In this document: positions 55,597-63,969 of the stretch, piece after piece
Position numbering within the stretch: the stretch's first letter is position 1
How the letters are laid out: every line of letters starts with the position of its first letter
NCBI GenBank assembly: GCA_944392755.1
Contig: CALXXT010000002.1
Coordinates: 186,001-250,000, forward strand
DNA length: 64,000 bases
Reading direction: 5' to 3'
Origin: an uncultured Sutterella sp.
GTDB taxonomy: Bacteria > Pseudomonadota > Gammaproteobacteria > Burkholderiales > Burkholderiaceae_F
Notes under the pieces: model-generated
Database searches by the model: none
The model's input: the letters and a program-made list of their open reading frames with translations, nothing else
Told to the model about the DNA's origin: nothing
Translations under genes and position numbers: made by a program

Positions 55597-56064
55597 ATGC
55601 GCATCTTGATTCTCGCGGTCGGACAGCATATAGCCGATTGGGCTGCGGAGGCCGTGCGCGGATATCTTGCCAGGTTTCCCCGTGGCTTTACGGTCGAACT
55701 GAAGGAGATCCGCACCGAACCGCGCCACGGGAAGACCCCGGCGCAGCTGATGGCGGCTGAGGGCGGCCGCATTCTCGATGCACTTGAGCGCGACGACAAA
55801 GTCGTCGTGCTCGACGAACACGGCCGGGACTTCACGACGGGCGAGTTCGCGAGCTTCATCGCCGATCATGGCCGAGCAGGCGATCGTCTTGTGTTCGTGA
55901 TTGGCGGTCCGGACGGCCTGGCGCCCGAAGTGAAGGCGCGCGCGCAAACGCTGATTCGACTTTCTTCCATGACGCTGCCGCATGCACTTGCACGCGTTCT
56001 CCTCGCCGAGCAGGTTTACCGCTCGTGGTCGATCTTGGCCGGGCACCCGTACCACCGCGCGTAA
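55597..56064 (+). CDS. rlmH: 23S rRNA (pseudouridine-1915-N3) methyltransferase
   Basis: 155 aa SPOUT enzyme. It begins MRILILAVGQHIADWAAEAV and has VVVLDEHGRDFTTGEFASFI, the knot region FVIGGPDGLAPEVKARAQ and the end AEQVYRSWSILAGHPYHR. A GTG at 55588 that overlaps the rsfS stop is an alternative start adding three residues. Confidence 0.96.
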   Translation: MRILILAVGQHIADWAAEAVRGYLARFPRGFTVELKEIRTEPRHGKTPAQLMAAEGGRILDALERDDKVVVLDEHGRDFTTGEFASFIADHGRAGDRLVFVIGGPDGLAPEVKARAQTLIRLSSMTLPHALARVLLAEQVYRSWSILAGHPYHRA

Positions 56065-56075
56065 AGGAACCCTCG

Positions 56076-56711
56076 ATGTCAAACCATACGCTTTACCTTG
56101 CCAGCAAAAGCCCTCGCCGCAAGTCGATCCTTGAAGGCCTCGGCTACGACGTTCGGGTGCTGGAAAAGTCGAAGGAACCCATGGGGTATTTCCCTGGGGA
56201 CGAGGAGGTGCTCGAGAAGGAATCTCCCGAAACTTACGTGATGCGAACAGCGCTCGAGAAGTTTCGTGAAGGGATTGCTTTAAAGTCGGCTCTGGGTGCC
56301 GGCGCAGCGGATGCGCCAGTGCTCGTCGCCGACACCACGGTGAGCCTTGGAGAGAACATCTTGGGAAAGCCTCGGGATGAGGCCGAAGCCGTTCGTTTCC
56401 TTCTTGCGCTTTCAGGAAGAGCGCATGACGTGCGTACGGCCGTTGTCGTCGGGCGCACATGGGAGGACCGACAGGATCGGCTTCAGTGTTCTCAGGTGCA
56501 TTTCAGGAAGATATCTCTCGAAGAGGCGATCGCCTACGCGCGCACGGGCGAACCGTACGACAAGGCGGGAGGGTACGGCATTCAGGGGCTGGCAGGCATT
56601 TTCGTCGAACGCATTGAAGGCAGCTTTACGGGCATTATGGGGCTTCCGGTCTTTGAGGCGGCCGAGTTGCTGAGAGCGCACGGCGTTTTTCCGCGCGGCT
56701 TCGACAAATGA
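56076..56711 (+). CDS. maf: Nucleoside triphosphate pyrophosphatase, Maf family
   Basis: 211 aa house-cleaning enzyme hydrolysing non-canonical or dTTP/UTP nucleotides. The N-terminal motif is LYLASKSPRRKSIL, followed by VLVADTTVSLGENILGKPRD, GRAHDVRTAVVVG and the acidic block YDKAGGYGIQGLAGIFVERIEGSFTGIMGLP. AAAGGAA lies eight bases before the ATG. Last gene of the conserved nadD group. Confidence 0.95.
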   Translation: MSNHTLYLASKSPRRKSILEGLGYDVRVLEKSKEPMGYFPGDEEVLEKESPETYVMRTALEKFREGIALKSALGAGAADAPVLVADTTVSLGENILGKPRDEAEAVRFLLALSGRAHDVRTAVVVGRTWEDRQDRLQCSQVHFRKISLEEAIAYARTGEPYDKAGGYGIQGLAGIFVERIEGSFTGIMGLPVFEAAELLRAHGVFPRGFDK

Positions 56712-57041
56712 AACATGGATTTTTCGTCGCGCTAGAGTAAAATCCAAACGCTGGGCCTCGGCCGTCCCGTTCCGGGAAGCTGGCTGAGGCCGCCGTAGCG
56801 GTTCCGAACTCCCCTTCGACGGGTGCGCGTTTCGATCCCGCAGGCGCCCAATCTCTACATATGCGGATCCTGTTGCAGGGTCTAAACGGACGGCCGGCTG
56901 CATTTGCTGTTTGAGTCGTCCTTCGCCGCTTTCTCGAGCGGATCCTTCAAGAATTGACTGGCCGTCTTTGCCGGTTCGTGCGCCTTCTTTTTTCCACAGG
57001 GGCGCCGATTTCGGACGGACGGCATCTTTCTGCGTTTTATC
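56712..57041 (+). promoter_or_regulatory. 330-bp structured leader of the DEAD-box-like gene
   Basis: No protein is seen here. A possible -10 TAAAAT lies at 56738-56743. A two-step hairpin covers 56754-56791: an outer 10-bp stem GGCCTCGGCC/GGCTGAGGCC (one G-U) and an inner TCCCG/CGGGA. A second stem GGGTGC/GCGCCC lies near 56821-56849. Long structured leaders are known on cold-induced RNA helicase genes; whether this one regulates is inference. Confidence 0.5.
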
Positions 57042-59711
57042 GTGAACAACGACTCAACGGTTTTGATGCAAACGGAACTTTCGGCCTCCGTCGTCGCCGA
57101 GCGCCTCAGAGAAGTATTGAACGGTCGCGAGAACATTTTTGTTTCGGGATGCGGTCCGGCGGCCGACCGCGAGATCTTGCGGCTTGCCGCCGAGCGAGCG
57201 GGGACGGAGCCTCATGATGGAGCCCGCCTTCTCGTGCTCGCGCCTGAAGGGGATTTGGCCCGTGAAGCGGCACTCGTCTTCGGCAGCTGCCTCGAGGGAA
57301 CCGACCTCACGCTATCGCTCCTTCTGGACGAACGCTCTGCGAAGCTTGATGCCTGCGATGTGGCGGTGGGCACGCTTCAAGCCTTCAACCGTCAGCTGGC
57401 ACGAGGCGGGCTCAAAGTGGACCGTCGGGTTTTGGTGGTGCTCCTCAACAGCGAGATGTTTTTCGAAGGAAAGACGTCGATCGGCTTTAAGGAGTTCATC
57501 CATCTTCTGCCAAAAAGCTTCCGCGTGTGGGCCACTGCCGCTCGGTATCAAGCCAACATCGAATGGAATCTGCATGCTTCCCTCAAGACTGAGCTCGGCA
57601 TTCTCATAGGCGAAAAAATTGGATCGCCGGAGGTCGAGGAATACTTTCTGGCCACCACACCCCGCCGCCGCATGCAGCTTGTGCGGGAAATATTGAAGGA
57701 CGCATCTTTGAAGCGGATTTTCATCCGCACGTCAAACGGAACGGAAACCCAGCGCCTTGCAGCCAGGATTCGACAGGACATCGAGCCGGCAGAAGCCTTT
57801 CGCTCTCAGCTGCGCCGTTCACCCGAGGAGGTGAGCCGACTGACGGCGCTTTTCCATTCTCCTGACGCACCGCGCATTTTGGTCGGAACCTATGAAGCGG
57901 TGCAGCACCTCTCCGATTGGAGCTTTGATGCGGTCGTGCACTGGGTTTTTCCGGCCAAGCTGTCGCTATACGGAGAATACCTCTCGGTGGCGAGCCGTCC
58001 TGCGGAAGATGCGTCGCGTCCCATTCGGGTCTACAGCTTTCTCAACGATACGGATCTGCGAGTCTTTGAGGAAATGGCGGCCTTCATGGAGCCAGTGCTG
58101 AAGCGGCGATGGCGGGTGAGCAATCCTTTGGGACTTGAAATCGATCTTCCGAAGGAGCGGATCGAAACCAGTTCTCTGCGCTTCGGTGCTGTTGCCGCCG
58201 AAGCGCAGCCCCTCGAAAAAACGGTCGAGCCCTCGCGGCCTCTCGAAGAGGTGGGCGTATGGCATTCTTCCTACGACTGGCGTTCGACGGGGATTCCTCT
58301 GAGTGAAACGAATCAGGGCACCGACGTACGCTTCGTGCATGGAAAGGCGCGGCCCGTGAAAGAGGCCGAAGCTTGGGTGGGGGCGGATTTCGGCGCCTTG
58401 ACCGATTCTTCTGAAGCAAAACAGGAAGACGGCCGATTCGACGTCGGGTCCGATGCGTCGTTCGATTTTCTGGATGCAGCTTCGGATGCGGAAACTCCCG
58501 CCTATGAAGTCGACGGGGCGCCATGGCTCGAGTCGAGGCTGCCGGTCGAATTCCAAACGGCGCAGCTCGAGTCCGGCGAGGAGGAGAGCCCGCTTTCTGA
58601 GCAGGCGCATTCCGAAGCGCGTGACTCGGAAGATGAGCCCACTGCGGAAGCCGCATCCGAAGAGGCGGCTCCGAAGCGCAGGACGCTCACGATTCGTGCC
58701 GGCTACATACCGCGCACGGCAGAACCCGGAAATCTGCCCGTAACGACGATTACGGAGCCCCTGTCATCAAGCACGCTTGAGCGCCGCGCGGCGCTCGAAA
58801 GGGAACGCCGGACGATGGCGTCCGATCTGCCGCTCACGCACCAAACGGTCGGCAAGCGGCGGCGTTCGAGCAAGAACGCTCGAAAAGGCGCACCTCGCGT
58901 TGAAGAAGGCATGCTCTCCCTCCGCCCCGGGAAAAAGGCGAAGTCGGCTCAAGGCAAGCCGCAGAAGACTGCGAAGCACGGCGGCAAGCGTTCCGCTAAG
59001 GCGAAGCGCATCGAACAGCCCCTGGACCCCATGCTTTCGGCTGCGTCCGCCGATGTTTTGACGGCGCCGCAGGTCGTTGAGGGAGAAGCCATCCGGCCCG
59101 CTGAATTGAAGAAGTCGCGGCATGCCATGACGGGCTACCTCCGCCGCGGTCGCACTCAGCCGAAGAAAGCCTCGGCGAGTGCAGTCGAATCGGCGGCTAA
59201 AGTCATGGGCGAAGGGGAGAAATCTTTGACCGAATCTCCGGCCGCAGAAAATGCTTCGAATCATGCGGCGCCCGCGCCTGCTGAAAAGAAGCCGAATGAA
59301 AAACGCCGCCGCAAAAAGAGTCGCCGGCACGTGGACGGCGCGACGAAGCGACCGCAAGCGAATCGTCAGGGCGAGATCGATGAAGACAACTTTGGAAATT
59401 CCATTCACTATCGTCCGAAGCATTCGCGCCAACCTGATCCGTTGATGACTTCGGCGGGTCTTTGGTCGGGGCAGAGCGCTTATTCCGGCACGCAAACGCT
59501 GAGCCTTCCTCAGTCGATGCCGGCTTCAAACAACGAATACGGATTCGCCACTGTCTACGGCGCGAGCGCTCCTCCGGGGTTTGTGAAGCCCAACGGGCGA
59601 AAGCCTTCGGGCAAGAGCGCCAAGAATCGCAGCAAATCCGGTCGAGGCGGCCGCGCCCGCAGCCGCGGAGCCGGTGGAAAGAAGCCGACGGGCGCCGAAG
59701 GTGCGGGTTGA
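57042..59711 (+). CDS. Degenerate DEAD-box (RhlE-like) protein with long disordered tail
   Basis: 889 aa, GTG start (an ATG at 57066 is the alternative). Residues about 15-355 align with the two RecA-like domains of RhlE helicases, but every key motif is altered: the Walker A site is SGCGPAADR (35-43), Ia is APEGDLA (67-73), Ib is VGTLQAF, the DEAD site reads LVVLLNSE (131-138), SAT reads WATA, motif V is ILVGTYEAVQ and motif VI YLSVASRPAE. Residues 375-560 are acidic; 570-889 are Lys/Arg-rich and include DEDNFGN (780-786) and RQPDPLMTS, which resemble tails of betaproteobacterial RhlE. ATPase activity is not expected; RNA or ribosome binding is likely. Genes follow at 15- and 16-bp gaps. Confidence 0.8.
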   Translation: MNNDSTVLMQTELSASVVAERLREVLNGRENIFVSGCGPAADREILRLAAERAGTEPHDGARLLVLAPEGDLAREAALVFGSCLEGTDLTLSLLLDERSAKLDACDVAVGTLQAFNRQLARGGLKVDRRVLVVLLNSEMFFEGKTSIGFKEFIHLLPKSFRVWATAARYQANIEWNLHASLKTELGILIGEKIGSPEVEEYFLATTPRRRMQLVREILKDASLKRIFIRTSNGTETQRLAARIRQDIEPAEAFRSQLRRSPEEVSRLTALFHSPDAPRILVGTYEAVQHLSDWSFDAVVHWVFPAKLSLYGEYLSVASRPAEDASRPIRVYSFLNDTDLRVFEEMAAFMEPVLKRRWRVSNPLGLEIDLPKERIETSSLRFGAVAAEAQPLEKTVEPSRPLEEVGVWHSSYDWRSTGIPLSETNQGTDVRFVHGKARPVKEAEAWVGADFGALTDSSEAKQEDGRFDVGSDASFDFLDAASDAETPAYEVDGAPWLESRLPVEFQTAQLESGEEESPLSEQAHSEARDSEDEPTAEAASEEAAPKRRTLTIRAGYIPRTAEPGNLPVTTITEPLSSSTLERRAALERERRTMASDLPLTHQTVGKRRRSSKNARKGAPRVEEGMLSLRPGKKAKSAQGKPQKTAKHGGKRSAKAKRIEQPLDPMLSAASADVLTAPQVVEGEAIRPAELKKSRHAMTGYLRRGRTQPKKASASAVESAAKVMGEGEKSLTESPAAENASNHAAPAPAEKKPNEKRRRKKSRRHVDGATKRPQANRQGEIDEDNFGNSIHYRPKHSRQPDPLMTSAGLWSGQSAYSGTQTLSLPQSMPASNNEYGFATVYGASAPPGFVKPNGRKPSGKSAKNRSKSGRGGRARSRGAGGKKPTGAEGAG

Positions 59712-59726
59712 TCATAAGGGGTGAAT

Positions 59727-60086
59727 ATGAAGAGGCATGCAAAGATTGGGGCGGTTGTCATCGCCGCTCTTTTGGCTGTTTCAGGCTGCGGCACGGTTGA
59801 GAAGAACACCTCAAGCGATTGGCGCGAGGAGGCGCGTCGCTCTCACGATCCGCTTCTCGACGCGCCGCATCATGCCGAAATGGTCTGCACGAGCGAAGCG
59901 CCCGTGACGGTGCTGCAGCGTTTCAAGGAGATTCCTTTTGCATGTTCGGATTTGGGCGTTTCGGCGAAGATTGACGAGCTGCGGGATGCAGGCTGGCGCA
60001 TCGTTTCGCTCGATATTGGCGAAGACATCGAGAGCGACAATCACGTGGGATTCCCCGTGACGCTCAAGATCCGCAAGCTTTTCTGA
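59727..60086 (+). CDS. Small predicted lipoprotein of unknown function
   Basis: 119 aa. MKRHAKIGAVVIAALLAVSGC ends in the lipobox AVSGC. The mature part has two further cysteines (EMVCTS, PFACSD) that could form a disulfide, and ends DELRDAGWRIVSLDIGED ... VTLKIRKLF, a small alpha/beta module. AAGGGG precedes the ATG; a GTG six bases earlier is less likely. Lies 15 bp after the DEAD-box-like gene and 16 bp before the peptidase gene, so all three are probably one transcript. Not recognised. Confidence 0.78.
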   Translation: MKRHAKIGAVVIAALLAVSGCGTVEKNTSSDWREEARRSHDPLLDAPHHAEMVCTSEAPVTVLQRFKEIPFACSDLGVSAKIDELRDAGWRIVSLDIGEDIESDNHVGFPVTLKIRKLF

Positions 60087-60102
60087 TGGAAATGAGCGGC
60101 AG

Positions 60103-61878
60103 ATGGCTTTTAAAGAATGTCTTGCGCGGATGCGCCGCGCCTTGGTCGAAAGCGGCGCCGTGGCGGCGATTGTTCCCACGGCGGATCCCCACTTGAACGA
60201 GTACATTCGTGCGGAATGGGCCGTGCGGGAAGCGTTGTCGGGCTTCACGGGAAGCGCAGGAACGCTTCTCGTTTCAATCGACGCGGCGGCGCTCTATACC
60301 GACAGCCGCTATTGGGAGCAGGCTTATCGAGAACTTTCGAGCGAGTTTGAAGTTTTGCACCAGACCGGAGAGCTTCCCGACGGAGTGGTCTTCGCCGACT
60401 GGTTCAGCGCACACTCACCTCGACGCGGACGAGTTTTCGTTGATCCCCGTATGGTTTCAGCGTTTGATTTCGAGGCCTGGGAACGGGAGTTCGATGAGGC
60501 GGGGCTCGCGCTTGAGCCGCATGAGTTCGACTGGAACGACATTTGGGCGGATCGGCCGAAACCTGTATGGGGGCCCGTCGCGCGCATGAAGCGTCCAGGC
60601 GAGACGACATCGAGCCGACTCGCCCGCATCCGCTCTGCAATGAAGGAAGCCGGGTCGAGCCGGCTCCTTCTTTCTGCTCTGGACGACATTGCGTGGACGT
60701 TCAACCTGCGCGGAGAAGACATTCCCTACAATCCCGTCTTCGAAGCCGATGCCGTCGTCTTTGAAGATCGAGCCGTTCTCTATGTGGATCAAGACCGCAT
60801 TTCGGAGACCGATCGTTCAGTCCTCGCACTCGACGGCGTTTCGATTGAGCCGCCGGAAGCGCTTGATCGCGAGCTTGCACGCATGGACGCCCGAGGTTTT
60901 CTTTGGTTTGACCCGCAAGCGGTGTCGTTCGCTCTTTGTCGACGCATTGCGTCATCAGCCGCGCGGCATGAAGAAGCAACTCCCCCTTCGACCATGAAGG
61001 CTGTCAAAACCTCAAGTGAGATCGAGGGATTTGAGGAGGCGATGCTTCGCGACGGTGCGGCGCTCGCGGAATTCTATGCAGAACTGGACCGCCGGTTGGC
61101 CGGCGGTGAGCGGCTGTTCGAGTCCGATGCGGTTGAAATGCTCCATGCTTGGCGGGCTAAGGACCCGGAGTTCTTGGGAGAGAGCTTTGCGACGATTGCG
61201 GCTTTCGGTCCCAATGCTGCGCTTCCTCATTACCAACCCCCTGAGAAGGGAGGCGCCGAACTTGTCGGCAACGGCATGCTGCTCATCGATTCTGGTGCGC
61301 ACTACACGTGCGGCACGACCGACATCACCCGCATGACGCCCGTCGGAATGCCGACGGAGGCCATGCGTCGTGATGCGGCGGCGGTCACGCGCGGCATGCT
61401 GCGGCTCCTTAATCTTGTCTTCCCGGATTGGGCCACTGGCGCGCATGTAGACGCCGCCGCCCGCATGGATCTTTGGCGCGAGGGCGCAGATTTCGGCCAT
61501 GGCACCGGTCATGGCGTCGGCTATGTCCTCAACGTTCATGAGGGGCCTGTGAGCATTTCTCCTCGGGCGCTGCGCTACCGTCTGCGTCCGGGCAATGTGA
61601 TTTCGGATGAGCCCGGCATCTATCGACCGGGTGCCTGGGGCGTGCGCGTTGAAAATCTCGTTGTTGTCGAACGCGCCGAAGAAACGCCGCTTGGACGCTT
61701 CCTGCGTTTCCGTGCGCTCACGCGCTTGCCGGTTGACGTCAGGCTTCTGCCCGAGCCCTTCGGCGAGATGCGAGATGCCTTGAATCGCTTCAATGCTCAA
61801 GCCAGCGAGGCCATTCGCAGCCGCATATCCGCGCCTGCCAGAGAATGGCTCGACCGCGCAGCGCGTATGCTCGGCTAG
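60103..61878 (+). CDS. Xaa-Pro aminopeptidase, aminopeptidase P family (M24B)
   Basis: 591 aa three-domain peptidase removing N-terminal residues next to proline. Two creatinase-like domains (LYTDSRYWEQAYREL; DDIAWTFNLRGEDIPYNPVF) precede the pita-bread domain. All five metal ligands are present: the two Asp in LLIDSGAHYTCGTTDITRM, the His in HGTGHGVGYVLNVHEG, Glu in ISDEPGIYRPG and Glu in VRVENLVVVE. Resembles the long cytosolic APP1 type rather than the 440-aa PepP. Convergent with frdC. Confidence 0.93.
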   Translation: MAFKECLARMRRALVESGAVAAIVPTADPHLNEYIRAEWAVREALSGFTGSAGTLLVSIDAAALYTDSRYWEQAYRELSSEFEVLHQTGELPDGVVFADWFSAHSPRRGRVFVDPRMVSAFDFEAWEREFDEAGLALEPHEFDWNDIWADRPKPVWGPVARMKRPGETTSSRLARIRSAMKEAGSSRLLLSALDDIAWTFNLRGEDIPYNPVFEADAVVFEDRAVLYVDQDRISETDRSVLALDGVSIEPPEALDRELARMDARGFLWFDPQAVSFALCRRIASSAARHEEATPPSTMKAVKTSSEIEGFEEAMLRDGAALAEFYAELDRRLAGGERLFESDAVEMLHAWRAKDPEFLGESFATIAAFGPNAALPHYQPPEKGGAELVGNGMLLIDSGAHYTCGTTDITRMTPVGMPTEAMRRDAAAVTRGMLRLLNLVFPDWATGAHVDAAARMDLWREGADFGHGTGHGVGYVLNVHEGPVSISPRALRYRLRPGNVISDEPGIYRPGAWGVRVENLVVVERAEETPLGRFLRFRALTRLPVDVRLLPEPFGEMRDALNRFNAQASEAIRSRISAPAREWLDRAARMLG

Positions 61879-61891
61879 GCGAGGACGAGAC

Positions 61892-61922
61892 AAAAAAGGC
61901 CGCCTGAACATTCAGGCGGCCT
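61892..61922 (-). terminator. Terminator of frdC
   Basis: Perfect 11-bp stem GGCCGCCTGAA/TTCAGGCGGCC with a 2-nt apex, followed on the minus strand by six T. It also lies 14 bp after the peptidase stop. Confidence 0.9.
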
Positions 61923-61954
61923 CAGGAGCAAGGCTTAGCGGAAACGGGTTGGAA

Positions 61955-62773
61955 TTACTTCCACCAGTTCAGTTCAGCCGGGATTTCGTAACGCTGAGCT
62001 TCGGCGTTGTTTTCCACCTGTTCGGCGCCGATCGCGTAATTGCGCAGCAGCGTGAGCGTGCCGCAGACGATCATCAGCACGGCGACGATGAGCATGCCCT
62101 TGCGCAGTCCGGCGCGGTCGCCCTGGCGCTGATCAATGATTCCCGTTTCGGGATTCTTCGCGAAGATGTCCCACTTCACGGCCAGGCGGTAAAGGCCGAT
62201 CATGCCGTGGAGTTCCGTCACCACGAGGAAGATGAACGTGTAGAGCATGCCGTTGTGGTACGTATGCACGCCGATCAGGTTCGGATCGAACATGCCCGGG
62301 TTCGTGAGCATGCTCATAAGATGCGGGAAGACGAGGAGGAAGAGGAGGAAAGCCGTCACGAGCTGCACCATCCAAAGCGTCGTGTCAGGATGGTGAAGCA
62401 TCTTGCTGTGCGCACGGATGTCGCGGAGCTGCTTCCAGGTCGTCGGGAAGCGGCGAAGGGCGCAGAACATATGGATGACGACGCAAAGGAAGATGAAGCC
62501 CACGAAGAGGACGTGGAGCCAAAGATGCTCTTCGCCGTCGACGAAATACCCACCGGAAAAAGCGATCAAATTCCAGAAGACGTCCTTGCCGAGCTGAATC
62601 GAGCTCGTGAACGCCATGTGGCAGAAGAGGAAGATCCCGAGGATCAGGCCGGTGACGGACTGGCCGACATCAAGCCACGCCGTGCGCGAGCTGCCGCGCA
62701 GGTCCTTGAGGCCGACGCCCCAAACATTGTCGGTTGCGCTCGGGGTGTGAGCGTACTTTTCAGAATCAAGCAT
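61955..62773 (-). CDS. frdC: Fumarate reductase cytochrome b subunit, Wolinella (diheme) type
   Basis: 272 aa, five membrane spans. It anchors the flavoprotein/Fe-S subunits and passes electrons from menaquinol through two hemes. Candidate heme-ligand histidines sit in FLFCHMAF, EEHLWLHVLF, CVVIHMFCALRR and VVTELHGMIGLYR, and the cytosolic loop RAHSKMLHHPDTTLWMVQLV fits the family. frdA and frdB, which normally follow in Wolinella, are absent: a terminator and a convergent gene come directly after. An FNR-type box lies 136 bp upstream. Confidence 0.9.
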   Translation of the reverse strand: MLDSEKYAHTPSATDNVWGVGLKDLRGSSRTAWLDVGQSVTGLILGIFLFCHMAFTSSIQLGKDVFWNLIAFSGGYFVDGEEHLWLHVLFVGFIFLCVVIHMFCALRRFPTTWKQLRDIRAHSKMLHHPDTTLWMVQLVTAFLLFLLVFPHLMSMLTNPGMFDPNLIGVHTYHNGMLYTFIFLVVTELHGMIGLYRLAVKWDIFAKNPETGIIDQRQGDRAGLRKGMLIVAVLMIVCGTLTLLRNYAIGAEQVENNAEAQRYEIPAELNWWK

Positions 62774-62908
62774 GTGAGTCCCCGTGAGGAAAAGGTCGAA
62801 TGCGCTTTGATGCGCACCGGGAAAAAGAGTTTCGGCTGAGAGGCAAATGTCAGAAGAAACGCGCCTCTCCGCGTGGGGTAATGATGCGTGCTTCGAGCGC
62901 GCCTTGAC

Positions 62909-62922
62909 TTGATTTTAATCAA
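62909..62922. promoter_or_regulatory. FNR/Anr-type binding site upstream of frdC
   Basis: TTGATTTTAATCAA is a perfect match to the consensus TTGAT-N4-ATCAA. The only gene start in reach is frdC at 62773; upp ends on the other side. It implies induction of the fumarate reductase anchor when oxygen is absent. The distance to the start codon leaves room for a leader of up to about 95 nt. Confidence 0.88.
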
Positions 62923-63057
62923 ATGCATAGCTCGGGTTTCCCCGCGATTTTCCTTATTTTTACGCGTATATACGGATGATTGACCTGAAAGTCGTACGTA
63001 TTTTTATTGAAACATGGGGTAAACACCAATAAACGATGTCTGAAAGGCGGCTGCTCG

Positions 63058-63083
63058 AAAAAACGGGGTGCCTCCGCACCCCG
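63058..63083 (-). terminator. Terminator of upp
   Basis: CGGGGTGC/GCACCCCG stem with a 4-nt loop, followed on the minus strand by six T, directly after the upp stop. Confidence 0.9.
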
Positions 63084-63100
63084 ACGCGATTCAGCTTGGA

Positions 63101-63748
63101 TTATTTCGTTCCGAAGATGCGGTCGCCTGCATCTCCAAGTCCGGGGACGATGTATGCATTCTCATCGAGATGATCATCGAGCGCCGCCACGTAAATCTGC
63201 ACCTCCGGGTGCAAATCTTTCATGACCTGAATGCCTTCGGGCGCAGCGACAAGAGCCATGAAGCGGATGTTTTCACCCGGAACACCGCGCTTTTTCAGCA
63301 CGTCGACGGCGTGGGCGCCCGAATAGCCGGTTGCCACCATCGGGTCGACAATGATGAATGTGCGGCCCTGCAGGTCGGGCAACTTCACGAGATATTCAAC
63401 CGGGCGGTGGTTTTCGTCGCGGTAGAGCCCGATGTGGCCCACACGGGCCGAGGGCATCAACATAAGAAGGCCGTCCGTCATGCCGAGTCCGGCGCGCAGC
63501 ACGGGAACGATGACGCATTTCTTGCCGGACATGACGGGGGCGTCAAACTTTGCGAGAGGCGTTTCAATTTCTTGAGTGCTGAGCGGAAAGTCGCGCGTGA
63601 GCTCATAGCCCATCAGCATGGCGATTTCCTGCAGAAGGCCGCGGAAATCCTTCGTGCTCGTGCGCTTGTCGCGCATCAAAGTAAGCTTGTGCTGCACGAG
63701 AGGGTGATCGACGATCGTCAAATTCGGAAAGCGGGGATCGAACTTCAT
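63101..63748 (-). CDS. upp: Uracil phosphoribosyltransferase
   Basis: 215 aa salvage enzyme making UMP from uracil and PRPP. The N-terminal block is [20 protein letters not shown], then [15 protein letters not shown], the PRPP loop [20 protein letters not shown] and the uracil-binding end [18 protein letters not shown]. Length is typical. A TATAAT-like box (GATAAT on the minus strand near 63830) may be its promoter. Confidence 0.97.
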   Translation of the reverse strand: MKFDPRFPNLTIVDHPLVQHKLTLMRDKRTSTKDFRGLLQEIAMLMGYELTRDFPLSTQEIETPLAKFDAPVMSGKKCVIVPVLRAGLGMTDGLLMLMPSARVGHIGLYRDENHRPVEYLVKLPDLQGRTFIIVDPMVATGYSGAHAVDVLKKRGVPGENIRFMALVAAPEGIQVMKDLHPEVQIYVAALDDHLDENAYIVPGLGDAGDRIFGTK

Positions 63749-63908
63749 CAGTAAAACCTTTTCGAGGATTCGGCAAAACGCAGGGCGCCGTCAGACCGGC
63801 CGAAAGAAGTGAAGGCGCGCACGCTTGATATTATCGCCTTCGGCAGGCGGGAGTCTTTGAATGCCCGAACCATCGCCGTTTTGAGATAATCGCTCTGAAG
63901 AAAGTTGC

Positions 63909-63926
63909 GGTCCGTTCGAACGGACC
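63909..63926. promoter_or_regulatory. 18-bp perfect palindrome before the last gene
   Basis: GGTCCGTTCGAACGGACC reads the same on both strands. It lies 44 bp before the last start codon, in the divergent region between upp and that gene. A dimeric repressor site or an RNA hairpin are both possible. Confidence 0.6.
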
Positions 63927-63969
63927 GGGCTTCGCGAGCCGGAATCCAATCTCGATTTAGGAGAACGAA

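Noticed and set aside
57042..59711. Pseudogene explanation for the DEAD-box-like gene
   Set aside because: The 889-codon frame is open and its codon composition looks like its neighbours, so a decaying gene is less likely; kept as a functional candidate.
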